A stretch of 64,000 nt of DNA. Source: Candidatus Rhodoferax randersensis (GTDB lineage Bacteria > Pseudomonadota > Gammaproteobacteria > Burkholderiales > Burkholderiaceae_C). The stretch covers positions 1 through 64,000 of the forward strand of contig JADKEH010000004.1 of assembly GCA_016718155.1 (NCBI GenBank). Reading direction: 5' to 3'. The notes under the pieces were generated by a model. That model worked only from the letters and a program-made list of their open reading frames with translations. It searched no databases and was not told where the DNA came from. Shown here piece after piece: positions 26,688 through 35,725 of the stretch (positions within the stretch are counted from its first letter, which is position 1; the number at the start of each line of letters is the position of its first letter). The position numbers and the translations under genes were made by a program.

Positions 26688-27522
26688 ACCGTGGCCGCCA
26701 CGACGGCAGGCGCGGGATGCAGCAGGCCATGAAGCAGCCGCACCCGGCAACCGTGCCGTCGACAAACACCTTGAGTTCACCGGGCACCATGGCCACCCAG
26801 TCCTCGTTGGTGGTCAGCGGCTCGGTCACGACGATGGCGAGCCGGTCCTCGGGCCCGTTGAGGTCCGCCAGATCAACTTTGAGGTCGTCGTCTTTCAGAT
26901 GCACTTCCGAAAACGGGTGCTGGCGCAGCACGTAGTACAGCTTGGTCGACGCGTGTGCCCACAAGGCCTGACCGTTGCTCATCAAAAAGTTGAAGGTGCC
27001 ATAGCGGGCAATCTTTGGCACCAGCTCTTCAAGCGTACACGTCAGTTCTTCCACACTGGGCACACCCGCGTGCGACTTGGCCAGCTCTTGCAGCAGCCAG
27101 CAAAACGCCAGCTCGCTGTCGGTGTTGCCCACCGGGCGGAAGCTGCCGTGCAGGGTCGGCGCGTAGTCCTTCAGGTCGCCATTGTGGGCAAACACCCAGT
27201 AACGGCCCCACAACTCGCGCACGAAGGGGTGGCAGTTCTCCAGCGACACTTCGCCCACCGTGGCGCGGCGCACGTGCGCCACCACGTTGTGGCTTTTAAT
27301 AGGGTAGCTGCGCAGCATGGCCGCTATCGGCGAGGTGGCGGCGCTCTCCTTGTCGACAAAGTAGCGCGCGGCCTTGGCCGGGCGGTCGCCATCACTTTCA
27401 AAGAAGGCGATGCCCCAGCCGTCACTGTGGTGGTCGGTGCAACCGCCGCGCTGCGAGAAACCGCTGAAACTCAGGGTCAGGCTCGCGGGCAACAGGCTGT
27501 TCATTCCAAGCAGTTGGCACAT
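26593..27522 (-). CDS. Class II glutamine amidotransferase (YafJ-like)
   Basis: 309 residues starting MCQLLGMNS; Cys2 becomes the N-terminal nucleophile after Met removal. The Ntn fold features DGWGIAFFE, HVRRATVG, NCHPF, FAHNGDL and GNTDSELAF are intact, so a glutaminase activity is likely; the acceptor is unknown. Homologues end soon after GELKVFVDG; here about 50 Arg/Pro-rich residues follow that are antisense to gshB. A one-base change near 26750 would switch to a frame that stops at 26684-26686, at the gshB stop, so the annotated tail may be an artefact. Confidence 0.82.
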   Translation of the reverse strand: MCQLLGMNSLLPASLTLSFSGFSQRGGCTDHHSDGWGIAFFESDGDRPAKAARYFVDKESAATSPIAAMLRSYPIKSHNVVAHVRRATVGEVSLENCHPFVRELWGRYWVFAHNGDLKDYAPTLHGSFRPVGNTDSELAFCWLLQELAKSHAGVPSVEELTCTLEELVPKIARYGTFNFLMSNGQALWAHASTKLYYVLRQHPFSEVHLKDDDLKVDLADLNGPEDRLAIVVTEPLTTNEDWVAMVPGELKVFVDGTVAGCGCFMACCIPRLPSWRPRSRRASLVWPTVRRRSPARPQTWPPRQSRSGR

Positions 27523-27556
27523 CGCCCGAGTTTACTGCGATGCATGCACTCACTGC

Positions 27557-27609
27557 TAGCTTTTCAGGAGTGCCTTTAAGATCGACAATGCCCCGGATCA
27601 TAAAAGCTA
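27557..27609. repeat. Inverted repeat TAGCTTTT...AAAAGCTA upstream of the CoA-transferase
   Basis: TAGCTTTT (27557-27564) and AAAAGCTA (27602-27609) are complementary, with 37 nt between, in the 106-bp gap between the two divergent genes. It could be an operator or a relative of the AT-rich palindromes seen elsewhere in the window. Confidence 0.3.
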
Positions 27610-27628
27610 TTGCAGGAGACCATCGGCG

Positions 27629-29573
27629 ATGCACACCCATTTCAACGAACTCCAGCATCGCGCCGCGCGCCGCAACAAGGTGGTCAGCGCCGCCGAGGCG
27701 GTGCGCCTGATCCACGATGGCGACACGGTGGCCACCGGAGGTTTCGTGGGCATTGGCTTTGCCGAGGAAATCGCCATCGCGCTGGAGGCGCGCTTCTTGG
27801 CCGCCGAGGCGGAGACCGGCAGCGGCTCGCCACGCGATCTGACGCTGGTCTATGCCGCCGGACAGGGCGACGGCAAGACGCGCGGGCTCAACCACTTTGG
27901 CCACGCCGGCTTGGTCCGTCGCGTGGTGGGCGGCCATTGGGGCCTGGTGCCAGCGCTGCAAAAGCTGGCAGTGGACAACCAGATCGAGGCCTACAACCTG
28001 CCGCAGGGCGTGATCTCGCACCTGTTTCGCGACATCGCCGCAGGCAAGCCCGGCACGCTCACCCACGTCGGGCTGGACACCTTCGTGGACCCACGCCATG
28101 GCGGCGGCAAGATCAATGCCCGCACCACCGAAGACCTGGTGCGCCAGATGGACATCGACGGCAAGCCTTACCTGTTCTACAAGGCCTTCCCGATCTCGGT
28201 GGGCATCATCCGCGCCACCACCGCCGACCCGGACGGCAACCTGACCATGGAGCGCGAGGCGTTGACGTTGGAGGTGCTGGCCATCGCCATGGCGGCGCGC
28301 AATTCGGGCGGCATCGTCATCGCCCAGGTGGAGCGCATCGCCGAGCGCGGCACCTTGCACCCGCGCATGGTCAAGGTGCCCGGTGTGCTGGTGGACGCCG
28401 TGGTGGTGGCCACCGACCCGGCGCACCACATGCAGACCTTCTCGGAACAATACAACCCGGCCTACTCGGGTGAGATTCGGGTGCCGATGGACAGCCTGCC
28501 GGTGATGCCGCTGTGCGAGCGCAAGGTGATCGCCCGGCGCGCCGCGCTGGAGCTGCGGCCCAACGCCGTGGTCAACCTGGGCATCGGCATGCCCGAAGGC
28601 GTGGCCAGTGTCGCGGCGGAAGAGGGTGTCATCGACCTGCTGACCCTCACCGCCGAGCCCGGCGTGATTGGCGGCATCCCGGCCAGCGGCATGAGTTTTG
28701 GCGCGGCGATCAACACCCAGGCCGTGATTGACCAGCCCAATCAGTTCGACTTCTACGACGGCGGTGGCCTGGACATCGCCGTGTTGGGGCTGGCCCAGGC
28801 GGACGAGCATGGCAACCTCAACGTCAGCAAGTTCGGCCCCCGGCTGGCCGGCGCGGGCGGCTTCATCAACATCAGCCAAAACGCCAAGACGGTGCTGTTT
28901 GTCGGCACCTTCAGCACCGGCGACCTGGACCTGCGCATCGAGGACGGCCGACCCAGAATCGTCAGTGAAGGCACCGCCGCCAAGTTCGTGCAGGCGGTGG
29001 AGCACCGCACCTTCAGCGGCGCCGAAGCCCGGCGGCGTGGGCAACGCGTGCTCTACATCACCGAACGCTGCGTGTTCCAACTGGCTACCGACGGCGACGC
29101 ACCAGCGGCTGGAGCTGATCGAAATCGCGCCGGGCATTGACCTGGAGCGCGACATCCTGGCACGCATGGATTTCGTGCCGCTGATCAGCCCGCAGCTCAA
29201 GTTGATGGACGCAGCGCTGTTCACCAACGAACCGCTTGGCTTGCGCGAGCGCCTGCTGGCCACGCCCCTGGCGCAGCGCTTCGAGCTGGACGCCGAGCAC
29301 CATCGCCTGTTCATCAACTTCGAAGGCCTGATGATCGACGCCGCCAGCGACATCACCGACATCGAGCGCCTGTTGAGCGCCTTGCTGACGCCGGTGGTCA
29401 GCCGCGACGAGGACCGCGTGGCGGTGGTGGTCAACTACGACAATTTCAACATCTTGCCGGCCCTGATTGACGACTACTCCGCCATGGTCCAGCGCCTGGC
29501 GGCGCGCTTTTACGGCCAGGTCACCCGCTACGGCACCGGTGGCTTCCTCAAAGCCAGGCTGGAGGCGAAATGA
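27629..29573 (+). pseudogene. Acyl-CoA:acetate/3-ketoacid CoA-transferase, long form, frameshifted
   Basis: A fused alpha+beta class I CoA-transferase related to propionate CoA-transferase. It moves CoA between acyl-CoA and short-chain acids through a Glu-CoA thioester; the likely catalytic Glu is in LTAEPGVIGGIPASG. The first frame (27629) runs to VLYITERCVFQLATDGDA near 29100, then fails; the next frame continues RLELIEIAPGIDLERDIL and on to 29573. Deleting one base in the CC at about 29099-29100 restores a 647-residue protein. Compared with Pct-type enzymes (about 540) there is an extra C-terminal domain of about 110 residues (FELDAEHHRLFINFEGLMI ... RYGTGGFLKARL). The ATG at 27629 has GCAGGAG upstream. 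Error or true frameshift cannot be decided here. Confidence 0.8.
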
Positions 29574-29640
29574 GCCGCCCTGATCGGGCGTAATCTGCTA
29601 CGCTTTCGGTCCGATTCTCATCTTTCAGGAAGGATGCATC

Positions 29641-29961
29641 ATGTCCGAAGCGCAAAGCTCCACCACATCGTCGCAGGCACAACTGGTCAGCGACATCAAG
29701 GCCGTCATCGCTGACGCCGAAGAAATCCTCGGCGCCACGGCCGACCAGGGCGGCGAGAAGATCAGCGCCCTGCGCGCGCGCATTCAAGAGCGCCTGAGGG
29801 ACGCGCGCACCCGCCTGGCAGCGGCCGAGGCGGTGCTGCTCGACAAGACCCGCGCCGCCGCACGCGCCACCGATGCCTATGTGCATGAATCGCCCTGGCA
29901 GGCGGTCGGCATTGGGGCCGGAGTCGGCTTCCTGCTGGGCCTGATTCTGGGTCGGCGCTGA
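29641..29961 (+). CDS. DUF883/ElaB-YqjD family membrane-anchored protein
   Basis: 106 residues: a helical amphipathic region of about 75 residues, then a C-terminal membrane helix with a glycine zipper (IGAGVGFLLGLILGRR). E. coli relatives YqjD and ElaB are inner-membrane proteins that bind ribosomes in stationary phase. AAGGA precedes the ATG at 29641. It is first of the same-strand set with the YqjE-like and YqjK-like genes. Confidence 0.9.
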   Translation: MSEAQSSTTSSQAQLVSDIKAVIADAEEILGATADQGGEKISALRARIQERLRDARTRLAAAEAVLLDKTRAAARATDAYVHESPWQAVGIGAGVGFLLGLILGRR

Positions 29962-29978
29962 TTGACTGAACGCCCGCA

Positions 29979-30383
29979 ATGAGCACGCCACCGGGCGGCC
30001 AAGGCACGTTCGCCGCCGTCAAGAACATCGCCGCCACCGCCCTGGCGGTCGGCCAGACGCGCCTGGAGCTGCTGGGCAACGAGCTGGAAATAGCCCGCGC
30101 CATGGCCATGCGCAAGCTGATGCTGGCGCAGGCCTTGCTGTTCTGTGTGGGCCTGGGCGTGGTGCTCACCGTGGGTTTGCTCGCGCTCGTGTTCTGGGAC
30201 AACCGCGTGGTGGTGGTGGCGCTGGCGGTCGCCGTCGTCTGGGCCATGGCCCTGTATCTGTTGCTGGCGCTGCGGCGCACGGCCGCCAAGACCGAGCCCC
30301 TGTTCGCCGCCAGCCTGGCCGAACTGCAGGAAGACCTGCGCCAACTCAGAGCCGCCACGGGCCATGGACGAGCGGCTGATTGA
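29979..30383 (+). CDS. YqjE/DUF1469 (phage-holin-superfamily) membrane protein
   Basis: 134 residues with two membrane helices (about 48-73 and 78-100) between an N-terminal amphipathic helix and a C-terminal helix. This is the layout of the YqjE family, which is annotated as 'phage holin family' but is a chromosomal envelope protein. It starts 17 bp after the YqjD-like gene and overlaps the YqjK-like gene by 20 bp. Confidence 0.88.
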   Translation: MSTPPGGQGTFAAVKNIAATALAVGQTRLELLGNELEIARAMAMRKLMLAQALLFCVGLGVVLTVGLLALVFWDNRVVVVALAVAVVWAMALYLLLALRRTAAKTEPLFAASLAELQEDLRQLRAATGHGRAAD

Positions 30384-30708
30384 GCTCTATGTGCAGCGCG
30401 GCCGCTTGCGCGAACGCATTGGCGCACAGCGCCAGTTGATCGCGCGCGAGCTGGCGCCGCTGGCCAAAGCCATGGGCGTGGCCGACCAGGGCGTGGCCTG
30501 GTTGCATCGCGCCAGGGCCTATGTGCAAGCCCATCCTGGCGTGGTGGCGGCCGTGGTGGTCGCGGTGGTGGTCTGGCGTCCGCGCTGGGTATTGCGATCC
30601 CTGCGCTGGGGTTTTGTCGGGTGGCGGGGCTGGCGGGCGTGGCGCACCAGGGGCCGTCAAGTCAGCGAACTGTTTCGCGCGTTCCGGGGCACGGCCACCG
30701 CGCAATAG
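30364..30708 (+). CDS. YqjK-like protein
   Basis: 114 residues: MDERLIELYVQRGRLRERIGAQRQLI is the basic coiled-coil start of YqjK-family proteins, followed by a short hydrophobic segment (VVAAVVVAVVVW) and a Trp/Arg-rich tail. Function is unknown; it is usually the third gene of the yqjDEK set, as here. Confidence 0.75.
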   Translation: MDERLIELYVQRGRLRERIGAQRQLIARELAPLAKAMGVADQGVAWLHRARAYVQAHPGVVAAVVVAVVVWRPRWVLRSLRWGFVGWRGWRAWRTRGRQVSELFRAFRGTATAQ

Positions 30709-30711
30709 GCC

Positions 30712-31119
30712 ATGACCGATCCTCACCTTCACAAACCCATTGCCAGCGCTGACCTATCGAGCGCGAAGGGCACGTTCGATGCCGACCAGACCCACGTGTT
30801 CCAGGCCCGCATGCGAAACGCGCCGCAGTGGTGGTGCTCGTTCCTGGCCAGCAACTCACGCGAGAAGAACCGGGTACGTGACGAGTTGGGCAAGATCAAG
30901 GGCGCCATTGCGCTGCTGATGAAGCCCCGCAACGGCGGCAAGTGGACCGCGCAGGAGCGCGCCGACCTCAAAGTGATGCTGCGCGCCGCCTCGACCGTCA
31001 GCCCCTACCTGCTGGTGTGGGTGGTGCCGGGCTCGATCCTGATCCTGCCCTTTCTCGCCTGGCGACTCGATGCGCGGCGCAAGCACCGCGAGCGCAAGGC
31101 CGCTAAAGCGGCGAAGTAG
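30712..31119 (+). CDS. Single-helix membrane protein, LETM1-like tail
   Basis: 135 residues, no firm family. The C-terminal part VSPYLLVWVVPGSILILPFLAW is one membrane segment with the Pro/Gly pattern seen in LETM1-type proteins, followed by a Lys/Arg/Ala tail. The N-terminal 90 residues are soluble and basic. It begins 4 bp after the YqjK-like stop, so it is probably in the same operon. The LETM1 resemblance is short and only suggestive. Confidence 0.65.
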   Translation: MTDPHLHKPIASADLSSAKGTFDADQTHVFQARMRNAPQWWCSFLASNSREKNRVRDELGKIKGAIALLMKPRNGGKWTAQERADLKVMLRAASTVSPYLLVWVVPGSILILPFLAWRLDARRKHRERKAAKAAK

Positions 31120-31339
31120 ACGCCGACTTGGCCGCACAGGCCGGGCACACGCAAGCCTGGTTGCGCAGGGCCTCGGGGATTTGACTCAACAACTCGGCGC
31201 TGATGCTGGCGCTGCAGCACCAGCACGCGCCTTGTGGCACACCGGTCTGCTTCTCGATTTCCATCGCACACTGATTGGCTTGGCCGCACAGGGGGCACAG
31301 GCGGGGGTCGGGGGCGACAAAGTCGGCGGGCATGGCCAT
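31103..31339 (-). CDS. Cysteine-rich CWC-family small protein
   Basis: 78 residues from the ATG at 31339 (31333 is possible). Four CxxC-type pairs are present: CPLCGQANQC, CWCC and CVCPAC. This pattern matches the 'cysteine-rich CWC' family, a probable zinc-binding protein of unknown function. It converges with the LETM1-like gene (17-bp overlap of ends) and is divergent from the metallo-hydrolase at 31450. Confidence 0.8.
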   Translation of the reverse strand: MAMPADFVAPDPRLCPLCGQANQCAMEIEKQTGVPQGACWCCSASISAELLSQIPEALRNQACVCPACAAKSASTSPL

Positions 31340-31449
31340 ATTTTCTGAACAGTCGGTAGTGGTTGGGGCTATTGTCGCTCGCGCGCAAGCGCGTGTCCGG
31401 CAGGTGACCAGCCGGGAAGCGGCGCTGCCGCTAGACTTGGTGCTGCAAC

Positions 31450-32379
31450 ATGACGTCATCCGCTGCTACTTTGCCCCCCGACATCACCGTGTTTGAGCGC
31501 GGCTGGCTGTCATCCAACAACATCTTGATTCGTGGCGAGCAAGGATGCGCCTTGGTTGACAGCGGCTACAGCAGCCATGCGGCGCAAACGCTGGCGCTGG
31601 TGCGTGCGGCCTTGCAGGGCCGGCCGCTCGACCTGCTGCTCAACACCCACCTTCACAGCGACCACTGTGGCGGCAACGCGGCGCTGCAGCAGGCCTACCC
31701 CGCCATGCAGACGCTGATTCCACCCGGACTGGCCCGCCACGTCAGCACCTGGGACGCGGATGCGCTCACCTACACGCCCACCGGCCAGACCTGCCCCCCG
31801 TTCCGCTTTGATGTGCTGCTGGTGCCGGGCAGCCACATCCAGTTGGGCGACAAAGCGTGGCAAGTGCACGCGGCGCCGGGGCACGACACCCATTCGGTGG
31901 TGCTGTTTGAACCCGCCGCGCGGGTGCTGATCTCTGCCGATGCCTTGTGGGAGCGCGGTTTTGGCGTTGTGTTTCCGGAACTCGAAGGACTGGATGCGTT
32001 TGACGAAGTTGCGCAAACCATCGACCTGATCGAGTCGCTGGCACCCCGCATCGTCATCCCCGGCCATGGCGCAGTCTTCACCAACGTGCCCGCCGCCATC
32101 GCCTCTGCCCGCGCGCGCCTGAGCGGCTTTGCAGCCGACCCAGGCAAGCACATCCTGCACGCCGCCAAGGTGTTGCTGAAGTTCAAACTGCTGGAGGCGC
32201 AAAGCCAGGAACGTGACCACTTCATTGCCTGGGCGCAGGCCACGCCGTACTTCTCGGCGATGCACCAGCAACACTTTTCAGCAGCCGATTTTTCGCAGTG
32301 GGTCGATGGTCTGCTGGACGATCTGGTACGCGTTGGGGCGGCGCGGCGTGATGGGGTGTTGATCTGCAACGCCGGATGA
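31450..32379 (+). CDS. MBL-fold metallo-hydrolase
   Basis: 309 residues. The metal-binding HLHSDHCGGN motif is preceded by ALVDSGYSSHAAQT and followed by the later ligands in APGHDTHSVVLF, ISADALWERG and VIPGHGAVF, so a dinuclear metal site is complete. The fold covers glyoxalase II-, lactonase- and beta-lactamase-type enzymes; the substrate cannot be told. About 90 C-terminal helical residues follow the last ligand. Confidence 0.88.
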   Translation: MTSSAATLPPDITVFERGWLSSNNILIRGEQGCALVDSGYSSHAAQTLALVRAALQGRPLDLLLNTHLHSDHCGGNAALQQAYPAMQTLIPPGLARHVSTWDADALTYTPTGQTCPPFRFDVLLVPGSHIQLGDKAWQVHAAPGHDTHSVVLFEPAARVLISADALWERGFGVVFPELEGLDAFDEVAQTIDLIESLAPRIVIPGHGAVFTNVPAAIASARARLSGFAADPGKHILHAAKVLLKFKLLEAQSQERDHFIAWAQATPYFSAMHQQHFSAADFSQWVDGLLDDLVRVGAARRDGVLICNAG

Positions 32380-32460
32380 GCAACGACGCCCGCAGGCGCC
32401 GTTAGTTTTCAACCATCAAGCGTAAAACTGGCCATAAGTCAAATCCAGCAACGCATTAAT

Positions 32461-32477
32461 GCTATTATTTATGTAGC
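32461..32477. repeat. AT-rich palindrome copy, intergenic
   Basis: GCTATTATTTATGTAGC lies between the MBL-fold gene and the end of glcB. It is a near-copy of the element inside the M14 peptidase gene (18290). As RNA it could pair weakly (GCTA/TAGC) and may mark the transcript ends of the convergent genes. Confidence 0.45.
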
Positions 32478-32482
32478 AATAT

Positions 32483-34735
32483 TCAAACCACCGCCTTGCG
32501 CCTCAGCCGCCAAGCATGCAACAGCGGCTCGGTATAACCGCTGGGCTGCGCCAGACCCTTGAACACCAGCTCGCAGGCAGCCTTGTACGCCATGGACGTT
32601 TCAAAATTACCTGCCATCGGCTTGTACAGCGGGTCACCCGCGTTTTGTTTGTCCACCACGGCGGCCATGCGCTGGAAGGTCTCTTGCACCTGTGCCTTGG
32701 TGACCACACCGTGGTGCAGCCAGTTGGCCATGTGCTGGCTGCTGATGCGCAGCGTGGCGCGGTCTTCCATCAGGCCGATGTTGTGGATGTCGGGCACCTT
32801 GGAGCAGCCCACGCCCTGGTCGACCCAACGCACCACATAGCCCAAGATGCCTTGTGCGTTGTTGTCCAGCTCTTGCTGCTTTTCGGCGTCCGACCAGTTG
32901 GGCGTGGCGGTGACCGGGATTTGCAGCAGGCCGCCCAGAATGGTGTCGCGCGCCTTGTTGTAACTGGTCTTCTCCAGGTCCCCCTGGATGTCGCTCACCA
33001 GCACCTGGTGGTAGTGCAGCGCGTGCAAGGTGGCGCCGGTCGGGCTGGGCACCCAGGCGGTGTTGGCGCCGGCTCGTGGGTGGCCAATCTTCTGCTTCAT
33101 CATCTCGGCCATCAGGTCGGGCATGGCCCACATGCCCTTACCGATCTGCGCCTTGCCGCGCAGGCCGCAGCTTAGGCCCACCAGCACGTTGTTCTTCTCG
33201 TAGGCGGCAATCCAGGCGCTGGTCTTCATGTCGCCCTTGCGGATCATGGGGCCGGCGTGCATGGCGGTGTGCATCTCGTCACCGGTGCGGTCCAGGAAGC
33301 CGGTGTTGATGAAGGCCACCCGGCTGGACGCCGCCGCGATGCAGGCCTTGAGGTTGACGCTGGTGCGGCGCTCTTCGTCCATGATGCCGAGCTTGACGGT
33401 GCTGTCGGGCAAGCCCAGCATCTTTTCGACGCGAGCAAACAGCTCGGCGGCAAAGGCCACTTCGGCCGGGCCGTGCATCTTGGGCTTGACGATGTAGACC
33501 GAGCCCTTGCGCGAGTTGCGCACCATGCCGTTTTCGGCGTCCTTCTTGCTGCGCTTGAGGTCATGCAGGGCGATGGTGGTGGTGACCACGGCGTCCAGAA
33601 TGCCCTCGGGGATTTCGCGTGCTGCCATCGGCTGCGGTGTACAAAATGGCCGGGTTGGTCATCAGGTGGCCGACATTGCGCACAAACATCAGCGAGCGGC
33701 CATGCAGGGTGACCGCCTTGCCCTTGCCCGACGGGGGGGTGTAGACGCGGTCCGCGTTGAGGCCACGGGTCAACGTCTTGCCGCCTTTCTCGAAGCTCTC
33801 GGTCAGCGTGCCTTGCAGGATACCCAGCCAGTTGCTGTAGGCCAGCGCCTTGTCGTCGGCGTCCACCACCGCCACCGAGTCTTCCAGGTCGAGGATGGTG
33901 GACAGCGCGGCTTCCACCACCAGGTCACACACGCCGGCCGGGTCGCTGGCGCCAATCGGCGTGGCACGGTTGATCTGGATGTCCAGATGCAGGCCGTTGT
34001 GCACCAGCAGCACCGAGCTGGGGTTTTTGGCATCACCCTGGTAGCCCACCAACTGGCTGCCATGCTGCAGCTTGCTGGTGCCACCCCCGGCCAGGGACAC
34101 AACCAGGTGGCCGTCCTTGATGCGGTAGCCGGTGGAGCCGACGTGCGAGCCCTTCTTCAGCGGCGCGGTGCGGTCCAGCACGTAGCGCGCGTACTCGATC
34201 ACCTTGGCGCCACGCTTGGGGTTGTAGCCGCTTTTTTGCCGACCTTCTCGCAGCCTCTCTCTTCCGAGATCACGTCGGTGCCATACAGCGCGTCGTACAA
34301 CGAACCCCAGCGCGCGTTGGCGGCGTTGAGGGCATAACAGGCGTTGGTGATGGGCACCACCAGTTGCGGGCCGGCCTGCTTGGACAGCTCGGCGTCCACA
34401 TTGAAGGTGTTGATCTTGACCTTCTTCGGGTTCTCCACCAGGTAGCCGATGCGCTCCAGAAAGGCGCGGTACTGCGTCATGTCGGTGGGCTTGGAAGGGT
34501 CCCCTGTGGTGATGGGGCCGGGGTGCGCCTTATGCCAGGCGTCGATCTCGCTTTGCAGCCGGTCGCGCTCGGCCAGCAGGGCAATGTTCTTGGGCGCCAG
34601 GTCGGCCACGATGGCATCAAAGCCCCGCCAGAAGGCGGCGCTGTCAACACCGGTGCCGGGCAGCACTTTGGTATCAATGAACTCGTGCAAGACAGTGGCA
34701 ACTTGCAGACGGTGAACGGTGGTACGTGTGGTCAT
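32483..34735 (-). pseudogene. glcB: Malate synthase G, two frameshifts
   Basis: Malate synthase G condenses glyoxylate with acetyl-CoA in the glyoxylate route. The sequence reads in three frames: N-terminal part (34735 to about 34235, MTTRTTVHRLQVATVLHEFI), middle (to about 33620, with the catalytic LDLEDSVAVVDADDK and GLNADRVYTPPSGKG) and C-terminal (GIMDEERRTSVNLKACI ... DIHNIGLMEDRATLRISSQH, ending 32483). Adding one A to the A6 run (T6 at 34232-34237 on the plus strand) restores GKKSGYNPKRGAKVIEY, and removing one base at about 33615-33630 restores the second join. The repaired length of about 750 residues fits the family. Since all catalytic segments are intact, sequencing error is as likely as decay. 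The next gene upstream is a haloacid dehalogenase. Confidence 0.85.
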
Positions 34736-34785
34736 GGTGGGGCCTCAAAAGGGATGGGAAAACTGTGAAAGGAAACGTCGCTTCC

Positions 34786-34869
34786 CGTCATTGCGAGGAG
34801 CGACAGCGACGCGGCAATCCACCTTTGCGGTGCGCCACAGTGGATTGCCGCGCTGCGCTCGCAATGACG
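34786..34869. repeat. REP-like inverted repeat, second copy
   Basis: The arms CGTCATTGCGAG...CGGCAATCCA (34786-34821) and TGGATTGCCG...GCAATGACG (34841-34869) are imperfect complements; the right arm is almost identical to that at 14790-14817. It lies in the gap between the dehalogenase stop and the glcB start, so it may separate the two transcripts. Confidence 0.75.
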
Positions 34870-34882
34870 AGGCGGGGGGTGC

Positions 34883-35629
34883 TCAAGCGACACCTTGATT
34901 CGCGGGAAAGAACCCCAGCACATCGCGCAAACTGCTACCACTGCGGGTGGGTTGCGTGCCCAGTTCCTCAAATGGCAACTGGTAGCGGTTGACCCACAGC
35001 GTCTGGTAGCCGTACCAGGTGGCGGCGAGTGCGTCCCAGCTATTGCTGCTGACGAAGACGATTTGCCTGGCTGCCAGTCCGGTCGCCTGCTCGCCCAGGG
35101 CATAGGCCTCGGGCGCGGTTTTGTACTTGCGAATACCGTGCACGCTGAGACAATGGTCCACCAATCCGTCCAGGCCCGCACTGCGCACGGCGATGCCCAA
35201 CATCTCGGGGTCGCCATTGCTCAGGATGCCGGTGACGACGCCCCGGTCCTTCAGCGCCTGCAGCACGGCCTTGTTCTCGGGGAAGGCAGACAGATGCCGG
35301 TATTGGTTCATCAGTCGCTCGACCTGCGCATCAAATCCACCCGCAACCCAATCAGCTTGCGCACCAGTTACTATCTTTTTAATAGCATAGACCAACGCCG
35401 CGCGGGTCAGCTCCCAAAACGGCCGATAGTGCGCGCCGTGGTTGCTGGTGCTGACCAGCCGCGTGTATTCGATTTGTTTGTCGCGCCACAACACACTCAA
35501 AACCTGCCCCTGACCGGGGAACAACTGCTCGGCCAGCAGGCCCACGCTGTACACGTCGAACAGCGTGCCGTAGGCATCAAACAGCACCGCGCGGGGTGGC
35601 TCGACCGATTGCGGCTTGGGCTTTTCCAT
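34883..35629 (-). CDS. Haloacid dehalogenase, type II
   Basis: 248 residues of the HAD superfamily. The nucleophile Asp is in VLFDAYGTLFDV, the Thr/Ser motif in ILSNGDPEML, the Lys in RKYKTAPEAYALG, and the acidic motif in FVSSNSWDALAA; these are the class II L-2-haloacid dehalogenase signatures. It would hydrolyse 2-haloalkanoates to 2-hydroxy acids, though many members act on other substrates. An AT-rich palindrome (35370-35386) is inside the gene and encodes AIKKIV. The next gene on this strand is glcB; both could serve two-carbon acids, with glyoxylate entering at malate synthase. Confidence 0.9.
   Translation of the reverse strand: MEKPKPQSVEPPRAVLFDAYGTLFDVYSVGLLAEQLFPGQGQVLSVLWRDKQIEYTRLVSTSNHGAHYRPFWELTRAALVYAIKKIVTGAQADWVAGGFDAQVERLMNQYRHLSAFPENKAVLQALKDRGVVTGILSNGDPEMLGIAVRSAGLDGLVDHCLSVHGIRKYKTAPEAYALGEQATGLAARQIVFVSSNSWDALAATWYGYQTLWVNRYQLPFEELGTQPTRSGSSLRDVLGFFPANQGVA
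35370..35386. repeat. AT-rich palindrome inside the dehalogenase gene
   Basis: ACTATCTTTTTAATAGC is of the same type as the elements at 18290 and 32461, set in GC-rich coding sequence and read in frame as AIKKIV on the minus strand. Confidence 0.4.
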
Positions 35630-35725
35630 GCCTGTACTGTATTGGATACCTGGATGACAATTAATGACCTTCCGGGTGGTTGATTTGCGACAAATACATA
35701 ACTAATCAAAACCGGCGCAACGCTG

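Noticed and set aside
27422..29434. 670-residue open frame on the minus strand
   Set aside because: It is antisense to the CoA-transferase, whose motifs and strong ribosome-binding site are clear; composition is His/Gly/Val/Gln-rich without domains.
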